Below are positions 1-10,910 of a DNA stretch of 64,000 nt, in pieces. Location of the stretch: NCBI GenBank assembly GCA_022495995.1, contig JAFEMH010000745.1, positions 281,001 to 345,000 on the forward strand, written 5' to 3'. Source of the DNA: Adenophora triphylla var. japonica. Lineage: Eukaryota; Streptophyta; Magnoliopsida; Asterales; Campanulaceae. A program made the translations under genes and the position numbers. Every line of letters starts with the position of its first letter. The first letter of the stretch is position 1. The notes beneath the pieces were generated by a model. That model was not told where the DNA came from. It was given only the letters and a program-made list of their open reading frames with translations, and did not search any database.

Positions 1-3000
1 GAAAGTGGTTCAGATTTCCGGGTCAGCGCCTTGCCAGAATCACAGTAACGGCAGCGTCAGACAGTTCTTCGGTTCCCTCAGTTCCCTCAGCCAGAATTTT
101 CGACATGTCTAGTTCACCGAGAAATCGTGACGGGGAAGGACCCCCGCCACCGGCAACAGATATGACATTGGAAGAAGCCATCCGGGCTTGTGAGGTTCAC
201 AAGAGGCAGAAAGAAGATCAGCAGAATTTCGTGGTACAGCTTCTGAATGAGCGTGGTATAGCGGCTATCCCCCAGTCAGACGGTACTTTTGTCCTGGTCG
301 AGGATGACGATTCCCCAAAACCAGTTCACCAAACCTTCAATCAGGTTCCTCCCCCGCCAACTTACGGGATGCCTTCGAATCAAGGAAACAGCCGACCTAG
401 GCTTCACGTTGCCACCTCTCAGGGCAACCCTGTCACATTTGGCCAGCCCAGTGCTACTCCTATCACTCAATACCACCAGCGCACCGCATGACCATCTCAG
501 GATGCCAATATCCTTCAATACCCTCCCGGGTTTGTCCCATTGCCTATACACGAATCCCAAAACACCGGGGATAAACCCCGATACAGTTCTGAAAAGGCCC
601 CCATATATCCACATATATCAAGCCTTCCACCTCCAATCACTACCGCTCACGTGGTAGCACCCGGCGCCGAGCCTCACAGTCCACCACTGGACCCAACCTT
701 AGCCTGGATGGTCGAACAGATGAAAGACCTGAAAGCCACCATGAGCAGCTCAAAGCAGGAAACGCTCAAATCCACGGATCCGGGAATGGTCACGCCTCTC
801 CCTGCCAAGTTCAGAATGCCGGAGATGGACCGATTTGACGGAACCGAATGTCCTCAAACGCACGTCGACACCTACGTTCTCGGCATGAGAGCAAAAGGAG
901 CAACCCTCCAGCAAATGGCCGACCACTTCCAGCATACGCTTAAAAGTTTAGCGTTACGATGGTTTCTAAGGGTCAAGCCTGCGGATCGCCACACCTGGGA
1001 TCAGATTAGTAACATCTTCCTGGAACGGTACCGATCCAACTTAGAGTGGGAAACATGTCGTGAGGACTTAATCACCACTGAGCAGAAAGCGGACAAAAGC
1101 GTCGGAGAATTCCACAAGAGGTGGAGTTGGAAACTCTCCGAGATCATGGAGCCACTCTCCAAAGAGGAACAGATGCGGATCTTCAAGTCCTGCTTAAGAC
1201 CGTCCATTAGAACTCTCATCAGTCATCATTTCTTCCCAGATCTCCGGGCCATGGTCAATGCCAGCTCACAGTTCGAGAAGGATCTCAAGGAGAAGTTGGC
1301 TACTGCACAGCCATACAGATACCGCTCAGCAGCTGCATTCAATCCTGCACCGGCCCCCGTCAAAGGGAAAGATACGTCTGTCAACTACATCCATCAGGGA
1401 CAACAGTCGGGCAACAGAAACCCAGTCCCACAAAGCAACAACTCCACTTCGAAGCAGCCTGCCGTACACTTTGACAAGTTGGACATGCCGCTAAGCAAGA
1501 TGTTGGAAGGGTTAATCAAGGAAGGTCTCCTTAAACCCGTTGCAAATTACAAACCCAAGAATCCCGTAGCCAATGCGGACAAGAACAAATACTGCGCCTT
1601 CCATCAGTATCACGGCCATACCACAGACAACTGTTTGGGGTTACAATACGAAATCCAGAACTTGATAGAAGAAGGCAAATTGGAGCGTCCCCGTGGGCCC
1701 AATACAGTCGGAAACCCCTTTCCGAACAATAACAGTGTGAATTCCATTGGGTGGGTGCCCAAGAAGATTGTCGCAGAGCCAGTTCCTCCGATTCTTCCAG
1801 TCGGGTCCTCATCTAATGTCCACATCAGCTACGATGTTTGTGGATCGCTCCGCCGCCCGGGAGTACGAGTCCCAAGATATAGTCCGGAGCAATCCTCCGA
1901 GAAAACAGAAGAAGAAGTCCTCTCAGCAGATGCTGAGAGAAAGATATGAAGCTGGAGATACCAGTGTGGGTACACTCGGAGAGCCATCCGGGAGGTTTGA
2001 CTACTATGTACTCTACTCTAGCTTGTCCTCCCTTCCTCTAGGCCATGCAGCTTTAGAGCAGACAAGGGTGGAAAAGCCAAAAAGTCTCGCTAAAACCAGA
2101 GTTCAGGCCCCAGGGCTCCGGAATGCCTCAGACCTTGGTAACCTTACTGCCAATCAGAGACAAAACCCCCCGCGGGATCAGCTAAGATTCAACTTGTCCA
2201 GCTTTCGAGCACGGACCAGAAAGGGAAGATCAAAGTCAGCTTGGCACTCGCACTCGATCAACGTGCTAACCAAGGGCGGCAATCGCCACAAGCAGCCTCA
2301 GCGCAATCCCGAGGTTCCTGCAAAGGCTTTACCTCGCAAAAGAAAGACAGGAAACGGATGGCTGGATGACTCTCCTTCTACGGATAGAGATGAGATCTAT
2401 GATTCCCGACTGTATGGCAGTATGATCACGTTCTGTGATGAAGATCTACCGAGAGATGCCTCGGGGCACAATGAAGCTCTGTACATCACTCTCAAGCTCA
2501 ACACCATATCACTCCCCGAAGTATTGGTAGATAACGGGTCAGCCGTTAATGTTCTCCCTCTCAGCATGATGCGAGGCCTCCGCATCAACGAAAGCCATCT
2601 GATTCCGTCAACCCGGACTATCAGGGCCTACAACAGCACGTCTCATCCCATCCTGGGGACGGTGACTCTGGAACTCTGGTTCGAGACCCAAATGGTGCCA
2701 GCAAAATTCCACGTAATGGACATTCCATCTGAGTTCACAGCCCTCTTGGGATGCCCTTGGCTACATCACATGAAAGCCATAGCCTCCACTCTCCATCAGT
2801 GTGTTAAGTTCATTAACCGGCAGGGAGATCTTGAAGTCATCAGAGGGGACAGTTTCCTCATAGGAAACGAAGCCGAGACAATAGCCAAGCGTGCCCGCAG
2901 CCAGGCACCGGGGGTACCTCCTTCAAATCAACCAAGGGACTATCGGGGCAAATCTCATCAGAATCCCTCAGAGTCCGGAGATGCTAACTATGTAAACGTA

Positions 3001-3396
3001 CTCGAACAGGCATACCCTGAAGCAGTCCGATACATCAAGTTCAACTGTCGTTTCCAACATTTGGAGGCAGATTGGAAAGAAACGCTGAACATCGCCATGA
3101 TGCGGGCACATAAACCCCCAGTCTCCAGTCGGAGATTCGTCAGCATTCTTCAAACCAACTCTCTGGCCCCGCCAGGCGAAGAGATCTTTGTGATAAAGGT
3201 CAACAAGCATCGTCATTCTCGTTTTGAATGCATGAAAGTCGTACGGGATGTTCTCCACGAGGAACTACCCGCTGCACCTCTCTTCTCCAATGAAGGGCAT
3301 GATGTTTTTCTAGCAGCTCCAGCAACGCACCCGGACGCAATACGTCCCTACGTTTGGATTGAACCGTCAGATGACGACGAATCAGGACTCTCCCGA
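1..3396 (+). mobile_element. Element A: truncated Tat/Ogre-lineage Ty3/gypsy retrotransposon
   Basis: Seen: the end of a leader (1-104), then gag and protease reading frames on the plus strand, stopping abruptly at about 3397 where sequence of another element begins. No LTR, PBS, RT, RNase H or integrase of this copy is in the window. Known: Gag proteins with a CxxH-type zinc knuckle followed by a DNGSA protease are typical of the Tat/Ogre branch. The element is therefore a 5' internal fragment. The truncated zone of D at 38771-39170 aligns with A's gag/protease linker, which supports a common lineage. Confidence 0.85.
105..1949 (+). pseudogene. gag: Gag polyprotein of element A (one in-frame stop, then frameshift into protease)
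   Basis: This would build the virus-like particle and bind the genomic RNA. The start at 105 opens an acidic, proline-rich N-terminal region with a GIAAIPQSDGTF motif. A TGA at 489-491 interrupts it, but the same frame continues to 1949, so this is one gene with one nonsense change. The capsid-like core (about 825-1300) contains FRMPEMDRFDG, LRWFLRVKP and a stretch typical of retrotransposon Gag. A zinc knuckle, CAFHQYHGHTTDNC, lies at 1593-1634. Near 1840 the frame that aligns with D's linker switches from this one to that of the protease ORF. I infer a small indel here and an ancestral single gag-pro frame. It is non-functional as it stands. Confidence 0.85.
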
Positions 3397-3411
3397 AGTA
3401 ATGGAAATTAA
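1747..3411 (+). pseudogene. pro: Protease region of element A, fused at its end to foreign sequence
   Basis: This is an aspartic protease that would process the Gag-Pol polyprotein. The catalytic triplet region LVDNGSAVNVLP has its Asp at 2530-2532, followed later by the LLGCPWLH motif seen in Tat proteases. The basic linker at about 1850-1960 (RKQKKKSSQQ, RERYEAG) aligns with a similar linker in D. The first 100 bases overlap gag in another frame and are probably not translated. The last codons and the stop are not its own: from about 3397 the bases match the antisense of the Athila protease gene at 7131-7198. The natural RT part is missing. Confidence 0.8.
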
Positions 3412-3465
3412 GAAACTCCCTGGGTCCTTCAGTTTTGGTGGAAATCTTTGTTGTACCACAGTGTC
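3397..3465 (-). other. Scrap of Athila protease gene joined to a truncated LTR
   Basis: These bases, starting GAAGTAATGGAAATTAAG and ending TTGTTGTACCACAG, match 7131-7198 almost base for base. They are followed without a gap by LTR sequence that matches from about 9431. The shared ACAG at the joint is compatible with a microhomology-mediated deletion. The LTR part equivalent to 9191-9430 is absent. Confidence 0.8.
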
Positions 3466-4551
3466 GCAGTAATATGCTATTAATAAAAGATAGTATTCAA
3501 TCAATTTCAAGGGTTCATTCACTAACTCAAGAGTTGGGATGGTTTGGTGTGCGATTTGCACCACTTCTAATCTCAATTACTAGGTTTTCAATTAGGTCCC
3601 CCAATAATTTAAGATTGCATTAAAATCCAAGGAATACATGAACCTAGATCTTCTCGATACAGTTACGTCACCAATTAAATCTAATCCACAAAGTTTGATC
3701 CGATAATTATTACTCACGTTAATGATCTAATAAAAACCCTAAATATAATGAAGAACAACTTTGAGGAACAAGAAATTAATTAAAATTGAAATTAGGTTTT
3801 TAGCATAAAACTTTGACACTGTTTATACCCAATCCATGAACAAAGAAATTAGCCAAGCATATTCATGATATCAATCATAAATATTAAATTAAAATAATAA
3901 AACCTGGAGTCTTGATAATACAAAGCTTCAATTCTTGCTAGGGCTTGAAGCCTCCGAAAGAAAAGAAAAAAAGTTGGAACCCTAAATTTTGTTCTAAAAG
4001 GAAGTATTTATCCTCCACCCAATAATCCTAATACTAAAAGGAAAAGAAAAGAAAAATAAAATAAAAAAGGTTTGCGAACATAACTTGCACAGACGGTCAA
4101 AGTCAACAAACTTGTATTTGATTCGTGGTCACGAGTTGTGACTTTTTTTTTCACTCTTGCTGATTGATGGCACAAGTCGTAAATACAAGCACGAGACGTG
4201 ACTTTCCTGCCTTTCCACTTTTCCAACTTCCTAGCTTTGTCCTTTGGTCCCTATATTTTCCTCTTTTGCACTTTGGTCATTGTACTTTCTAGATTTTCAC
4301 TTTGGTCCTTGAAATTTCCATATTTGCAGTTTGGTCCTTGAACTTTATAAAATCAGTTTACTCCCATATTTTCCATAATTGCAATTTGGTCCCTGAACTT
4401 CCAAAATAAGCTTGAATCCTCTATTTTCTGGTAAATTGCACTTCAACTCCTGCACTTTCAAAACACTAACAAAACACATTAAATTCCCAAGGATTTGGAC
4501 AAAAAATAAGCTAGGAACATATCTTTTGGATGGGTAAAACCACATCCATCA
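3463..4551 (-). repeat. 3' LTR of the Athila-like element, truncated at its U5 end
   Basis: It is near-identical by eye to the matching part of the right LTR. In element orientation it starts TGATGGATGTGG at 4551 and is cut at 3463. About 240 bases of U5 are missing. A series of pyrimidine-rich phrases like 'tttggtccttgaactt' repeats between 4230 and 4420 in both LTRs. Confidence 0.88.
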
Positions 4552-4567
4552 ATACCCCCAAACTTAT
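4552..4567 (-). other. Polypurine tract of the Athila-like element
   Basis: On the minus strand the bases read TAAGTTTGGGGGTATT directly before the LTR start. They are preceded by a GACGAGCAAAAG phrase that is common at the 3' end of Athila-type internal regions. Confidence 0.8.
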
Positions 4568-6311
4568 CTTTTGCTCGTCCTCGAGTAAAACAAAACTAAA
4601 ATAAAATAATATCTAACTAACTAATTAAAATAAATAAAATATTTTTGGGATTGTTCAATTGGCATAACAAGTCTCAGATCTTTACAACACATAATCTACA
4701 AGTATTATTATGAACATGGGACTATATTTACATGGATGCATCTAACTTATAATTTTCCATCACATAATGAAAATATGGATGAAATGTGGGAGATCAAGTT
4801 ACCAAAATAAGATATTTTATAGGGTCACTTGTGTCATACTATACATCAATGATAATAAGATAAATTTCTACACAAGGCCACTCATATGCATGTTTAAACA
4901 AAACTGTCAACCCGACTACTCTTTAGGGATCAAATATGGCTTTATGGCTTATAATGTATCGCGAAAAACGCAGGCTAGGTTCACGGTTCTAAATGAAGGT
5001 AAGGACATACAAAGTCAAGTAGTAAAACTAGAGAGTGTTCAACATACACCCTTACTTTGAATTAATCTCTCCGGTCCTTGCCAACCCATTGATTCAATCC
5101 CCAAACTTATAATTTTGTATACTTTCACACTTGGAATTGATCACATTCCTTTCTTTTTTTGGTCACTTTCCACTTCAACCTAAGAGAGGGCAAGGCTTTC
5201 TTTTCAGTTTTTTTTTTTTTTTTCATTTTTTTTCTTTTCATTTCTTTGCACATATATATCACAAAGAATATGCATTCAATATTTAGCTCAAGCCCCTCTT
5301 TTCAATACATTCATAATCCTTTTCTTTTTTTTCTTGACCACTTTCCACTCTTGATTTTTCACACATCACCCACAATTCCCATTCATTCCCTAGTTTCACT
5401 TTCTTGAAAAGGTGAGAAAATAGTGTATAAGTTAAAAGAGTTGGATAATGTAGGTACCAAAAGAAGGCGAATGGTGGTCTAAAATAACCTCTCACTTTGT
5501 GAGAGATTCCATTTTTTTTTCAAGCTCAAAAGGGGTTCTAGCGGAAATTTTTTAAAGTAAGGAGAAAGTTAAAGGCTCACAAATTGGGTTCAAAGAAAAT
5601 AGTCAAATATCACTTCTCGAATAGCCTAATTGATGTGTTATTGACAGTCATGCAAACATGTTCTAGGGACTCCGAGAATGCCAAAGTGATCCTATAAAGG
5701 TCTCCTAAATTGGTAACAATGATCAAGAAAAATAACATGGAAGTGAAAGGTGGAGTAATCACACTTTACATGTTTTAATGCAATTATAACCCCATATTGA
5801 CAATATTACTCAAGATTTTTAAAATTAAAGCACTCTCAAATCATCATGGACTCTTTCCAACATCCTAAAATATGAAAAGAACAAATTTTTAAAATTTTTC
5901 TATTTTTTTGGAGGGTGACACTATATAGACTCCCCTATAAACCCATAAATTCGGAGAGATATCTACTCCCAAACTTAAAACATGATATATCCTCATAGCA
6001 AAGAGAACTAAAACATGTCTTGGGTTTAAAGGAAGATATGACACAACAAAACAAATAAATGAAGCAAATAAAACATATCTACTTGGGTTGCCTTCCAATA
6101 AGCGCATTTAGTTAAGGTCGTTATCCCGACCGGATTCCCACTTCAATGGAGATTAGAGATGGCCATCTTGTCTTTGGCCTTAGCATTTATTCCCTTGGCC
6201 CACCTCGCACATTCACGGGCACAAACGCCAACAACTTTCCACACGTATGTACCATTCTTGATTAAATCAGATGGAGCCCAAGGAAATTTTGTGGCCTTTT
6301 TTTTCATTTTT
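4568..6311 (-). other. Non-coding 3' internal region of the Athila-like element
   Basis: This is 1.7 kb of AT-rich sequence in which I find no conserved coding frame on either strand. Long T-rich runs lie at 5207-5240 and 5318-5335. In complete Athila elements this area follows integrase and may hold an env-like ORF. Here neither is visible. RT, RNase H and integrase are missing between 6312 and this region. Confidence 0.6.
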
Positions 6312-7352
6312 TCATGGGGGCCTCCCCCCAAACTCATTTAGTGCCTTGGTCTTATCAACATTAGGCACTTCATCTTCCTTAACAAAATCATAAGAGATGT
6401 TATCTTTATCACACATATTAGCAGAGAAAGTATCATATATATCAAGAAAGCAACACTCTTCAATTTTTGCACATGAGTCAATAGTATTAGACTTTAAATG
6501 GAAGAAAGATTTTATTGGGGGTACCAACCCCTTGTGGGATCGACCTAGGGGGTGATACGGGCCATCACAAGAACTAAGATCGTCGGCCTTGTTTTCCATG
6601 GCACACAAGTGGGAACCCGCACTATCCCTAGAATTCTCATCGCCATTCAACAATAACTCAAGATCATCACACTCACTCACATGCCATAAATGCTCTTATA
6701 CACACTCTTCTACCTTATCTATGAAATAACATGACCCATTATCATCAATGGCATTATGCATGGCATCAAATACAGATATTTCAATTTTCTCATTTGCAAC
6801 AGTCATAGAAAGATTGCCATTCCTCACATTAATCTGAGTGTTGGTTGTTTCCATGAAAGGTCTCCCAAGCAATATGGGTGAATCACGGCAACTTCCTTCA
6901 CTTTTTGGCATCTCAAGTACCACAAAATCAACAGGGATGATTAAAGAATCAACCTGAACCAAAACGTCCTCCACAATGCCCAAAGGTCTTTTAATGGACC
7001 GATCTGCAAGTTGTAAGGCCATTGTGGTGAGTTTTAATTCAGGAAGATCCAACTCAAGATATACATAGTATGGCAACAAGTTAATGCTAGCGCCAAGGTC
7101 CAACATAGCCTTCACCTTGTTCGAGTTCCCCAAAGTAATGGAAATTAAGAAACTCCTGGGGTCCTTCAGTTTTGGTGGAAGACTTTGTTGTACCACAGCA
7201 CTAGCACTCTCTCCCACCAACAACTTTTCATCCTTCCTATACTTGAATTTCCTGGAGTTTATTTCTTTGAAAAACTTGGCGTATGCTGGAACGTTTTTTA
7301 TCACTTTTATAATTGGGAGATTGATACTAACTTTTGAAAACATTTGAATCAA
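6312..7352 (-). pseudogene. pro: Protease and start of pol of the Athila-like element
   Basis: Reading right to left, the frame from 7352 to 6696 holds an aspartic protease. A Lys-rich linker (KLLVGESA) leads to VVQQSLPPKLKDPRSF, the active site MLDLGASINLLP (Asp at 7098-7100) and later ILLGRPFMET, the flap/hydrophobic signature of Athila proteases. After one stop the frame reopens at 6680-6312 with an acidic segment that normally joins protease to RT. The expected RT start never follows, and at 6340 the sequence turns into an unrelated basic stretch. The RT part is therefore deleted. The 3397-3465 scrap comes from this gene (7131-7198). Confidence 0.8.
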
Positions 7353-7895
7353 CTACTTCATTTGGTGATCCAGCTTATTCCTTAAAAACCTACCAAGAAA
7401 TGGTACAGGATGTACATATGGCTTAGGGGTGGGAGTAACAACAATCACATTCTGCCCAAAATCATTAGTACTCTTATCATTAAGCAACACATTGTCAACC
7501 ACAACACTTTACACAACAGGATTCTCCTCATGATCCGAAACAAGAGATATAGGGATAGAAGATGAAGGAGAAAGTACCTTATTATCTACTTGTTTACCAC
7601 CTCTAAGTGTGAAGATGGACTTGGCTTGATGACCTTGACTCGGGAAGGTACCGGTCTTGTGTTCTTGTAAAGCAGTTGCCAATTGCCCAATTTAAATCTC
7701 CAACTTCTGAAGGGAAGCTTCATGGTTCTTGGAATCTTGTTGAATTTCCACCCTCAATTGATTGTTTTCTGCCTGCATTTGCTCCATGGCCACTTCCCAG
7801 GGCTCTTTCTTCCTATCAAACTGTCCCTGTGGTGGCTGAGTGTGGAGAGACTTATTTGGCTGTTGATTGCCTCCCCATCCAAGATTTGGATGTCT

Positions 7896-9131
7896 TCAAG
7901 ACCCCGAATTATATGTGTTCCCATATTGATAATTGTTCTGGAGGAACCTCTGACCATTTCCCTGCCCATATCCTTGAATTGCCTGTGCCTGCTCAGTTTC
8001 AAAATTGTGTGTACTAGTGGTGGGGCAATTTTCATAAGAGTAAGAGCTAGCACCACAAGTAACACAACTATCATATACCAATTTATCAACAGCAACAACA
8101 TTAGAAGAACTAGAAGAAGAAGAAGAAGAAGAAGAAGAAGAAGAAGAAGAAGAAGAAGAAGAAGAAGAAGAAGAAGAAGAAGAAGAAGAAGAAGAAGAAG
8201 AAGAGGCCATCAATGCTAATTTATCAAATTTTTGATTTAACATGGCAAATTGATTAGCTATCTCTTTATTTATGTCTACCTCATTCACACTCCCAATGTT
8301 TTCCCTGTCCCCTTTTTGTTGAGAGTTCCCACTTAATATCTCAAATAATTCTTAGCATTGCTGAACAGTTTTAGACCCTAAATATCCCCCTGCTGCATTA
8401 TCTACCATCGTCTGAAATTCTGGTGACAAAGTACTATAAAAGGTCTGATGCAGCATGGATTGGGGAAAATTGTGATGGGGACACTGAATTTGTAACATTT
8501 TAAACTTGTCCCAGGCCTCATGAAAAGGCTCATTAAAGTCCTGCTTGAAACCCATAATCTTTGCCCTATATGCAGCCAATGCAGAAGGTGGGCAATATTT
8601 ACCCAAGAATGCATCATGTAATTGTTCCCAAGTAGTGATACTCCTAGGTTGGAATAACAATAGCCAAGATTTGGCCTTATCTTTCGAAGCATGAGGGAAA
8701 ACACTTCATTCTCAAATGTTACTCCCTCTCTCACTGGAACCCTGACACTGTCACAATGTAATCCCTCATAAAATTCAATGCATCCTCACTAGCCATTCCA
8801 TTAAAATTAGGTAAAAGATGAAAGAATTGCCCTTTAATTACATAATTTAAAGCTTCAGGGGGCAATACTATGCATGACACCGATGTGTGTCCACTTTCGG
8901 TTTGGAAAACTCATTTATGAGTCTATCTTGTTGGTCTGCCATTTCAGGAACTTGCTCTTCTCCCTCGGTGGAAGAAGTGCATGACTCACTTAGTTCAGGA
9001 TCCTCTACCGCAGTAGTAGAATGATCAGTGTCAGACTGCAATTCACTAATAGGGGGAATGCCCCTCTCGACCTTGTCGATGTCGTCGTTCAACGGGACCA
9101 ACTCGGGATCCTGCGAACGCCGACCTTGCAT
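7896..9131 (-). pseudogene. gag: Gag of the Athila-like element, frameshifted, with a poly-serine expansion
   Basis: Reading right to left, 9131-8868 is an acidic N-terminal part. The region 8734-8352 is the capsid core with LLFQPRSITTWEQLHDAFLG, KIMGFKQ and HEAWDKFKMLQ, hallmarks of Athila Gag. The stretch 8288-7896 is the C-terminal part. Frameshifts and stops (for example at 8352) separate these pieces. Between 8112 and 8204 a trinucleotide tract encodes about 30 serines. Just after it the expected CxxC...H...C knuckle reads CVTCGASSYSYENC: one residue too long, with Ser-Tyr where His is expected, so zinc binding is probably lost. The stretch 7353-7895 between gag and protease is linker without a clear frame. 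Confidence 0.8.
8112..8204. repeat. (GAA)n trinucleotide microsatellite
   Basis: An almost pure GAA/TTC tract of about 30 units sits inside the Athila-like gag. It keeps the reading frame on the minus strand (serine) and makes an artificial poly-arginine frame on the plus strand. Confidence 0.97.
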
Positions 9132-9166
9132 ACACTGACCAAATAAATTCGTTCAAATCACCCAAG

Positions 9167-9184
9167 TCCCCAGCAACGGCGCCA
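9167..9184 (-). other. Primer-binding site of the Athila-like element
   Basis: On the minus strand it reads TGGCGCCGTTGCTGGGGA, six bases after the LTR end. It begins with TGG, complementary to the CCA end of a tRNA. It differs by one base from the tRNA-Asp type PBS known in Athila elements. Confidence 0.88.
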
Positions 9185-9190
9185 AAAACT

Positions 9191-10523
9191 TGATGAATAT
9201 TTTTCTTATTTAAAATTCTTCGCAAGCGTACAAGCTACCGTTGTAGTAGTATGCACAAGCAAGGGTCAAATCCACAGAGACTGAGTGAGAACGAGCTTAT
9301 TCAGCCAATATTAGGTTATGATTTGAATTCACTGAACAATTAAGGACAAAAATTTAAAAGAGAAGAAACAAAAAGAAACAAGAAATTGAAGGGATTAACC
9401 AGATTAAAAAGAATTCACGGATTGGAATTTTACAGTGTCGCAGTAATATGCTATTAATAAAAGATAATATTCAATCAATTTCAAGGGTTCATTCACTAAC
9501 TCAAGAGTTGGGACAGTTTTGTGTGCGATTTGCACCTCTTCTAATCTCAATTACTAGGTTTTCAATTACGTCACCCAATAATTAAAGATTGCATAAAAAT
9601 CCAAGGAATACATGAACCTAGATCTTCTCGATACAGTTACGTCACCGATTAAATCTAATCCACAAAGTTTGATCCGATAATTATTACTCACGTTAATGAT
9701 CTAATAAAAACCCTAAATATAATGAATAACAACTTTGAGGAACAAGAAATTAATTAAAATTGAAATTAGGTTTTTAGCATAAAATTTTGACACCGTTTAT
9801 ACCCAATCCATGAACAAAGAAATTAGCCAAGCATATTCATGATATCAATCATAAATATTAAATTAAAATAATAAAACCTGGAGTCTTGATAATACAAAGC
9901 TTCAATTCTTGCTAGGGCTTGAAGCCTTCGAAAGAAAAGTAAAAAAGTTGAAACCCTAAATATTGTTCTAAAAGGAAGTATTTATCCTCCACCCAATAAT
10001 CCTAATACTTAAAGGATAAGAAAAGAAAAATAAAATAAAAAAGGTTTGCAAACATAACTAGCACAGACGGTCAAAGTCAATAACCTTGTATTCGATTCGT
10101 GGTCACGAGTCGTGACCTTTTTTTCACTCGTGCTGATTGATGGCACGAGTCGTACATACAAGCACGAGACGTGCCTTTCCTGCCTTTCCACTTTTCCAAC
10201 TTCCTAGCTTTGTACTTTGATCCCTGTATTTTCCTCTTTTGCACTTTGGTCATTGTACTTTCCAGATTTGCACTTTGGTCCTTAAACTTTCCATATTTGC
10301 AGTTTGGTCCCTGAACTTTATAAAATCAGTTTGCTCCCATATTTTCCATAATTGCAATTTGGTCCCTGAACTTCCAAATTAAGCTTGAATCCTCTATTTT
10401 CTGGTAAATTGCACTTCAACTCCTGCACTTTCAAAACACTAACAAAACACATTAAATTCCCAAGAATTCAAACAAAAAATATGCTAGGAGCATATCTTTT
10501 TGATGGATAAAACCACATCCATC
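9191..10523 (-). repeat. 5' LTR of the Athila-like element
   Basis: The complete LTR is 1333 bases. On the plus strand it begins TGATGAAT and ends CCATCA, so the ends form a short inverted repeat (TGATG/CATCA). It matches the left LTR from 9431 onward. Confidence 0.88.
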
Positions 10524-10777
10524 ACCCATAGACAAAGAGAGGTGAAAAACCACCATTGTAAGCCACATTATCTAAATCCTAGCACACAATTCACTAATAC
10601 ATTTCAAGTCTTATTCTCAGTTATTATGCCTTCAGAGATTTTATTCTCACACCTGAGGGCCTGAGTTGTATTAAACTTTGGCATGGTCTCTAAAGGTGAT
10701 TCTTATCTTTGTTGTGTTATAGGTACAATCATCACATACAAGCCAGATATCTTAATTCTGCGAGACCCCGAAATTCA
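10524..10777 (+). repeat. Remnant of the 5' LTR of element B (R/U5)
   Basis: It matches 47597-47850, beginning with GACAAAGAGAGGTGAAAAACC. In the 3' copy this point lies just downstream of the TATA box, so the promoter half of the 5' LTR is gone. The break coincides with the end of the Athila LTR. Confidence 0.8.
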
Positions 10778-10795
10778 TGGCGTCATCAGTGGTTC
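10778..10795 (+). other. Probable primer-binding site of element B
   Basis: A TGGCGTCATCAGTGG sequence sits at the end of LTR similarity and about 115 bases before the gag start. The TGG start is as expected for a PBS. A related but less similar sequence (TTGGCGTAGTCATCC) also follows the 3' LTR near 47853, so the exact LTR end is uncertain. Confidence 0.55.
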
Positions 10796-10910
10796 CATTG
10801 CCGGGAAACGCTTAGTTTTTCTCATGTAATCTTGTGTCGTTATTTTCGAAGCAAATACCTTTCCAAACACTTACATCCAAAAAAACAACTTTTTAGCTTT
10901 TTCTCAGAAA

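Larger units (their letters stand above)
3463..10523 (-). mobile_element. Athila-like Ty3/gypsy element, minus strand, pol-deficient
   Basis: Seen: direct repeats at 3463-4551 and 9191-10523. On the minus strand there is a PBS next to the right repeat, then gag, protease and a polypurine tract before the left repeat. The order LTR-PBS-gag-pro-PPT-LTR reads right to left. Known: the PBS TGGCGCCGTTGCTGGGGA (tRNA-Asp type) and the TTTGGGGGTATTGATG end are characteristic of Athila-like elements. No RT, RNase H or integrase was found, so it must have depended on others to move. The right end cuts into the 5' LTR of element B. The left end is truncated, so the target duplication cannot be checked. 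Confidence 0.88.

Noticed and set aside
7683..8219. Plus-strand frame with a long poly-arginine tail
   Set aside because: It is the reverse side of the GAA microsatellite in the minus-strand Athila-like gag.
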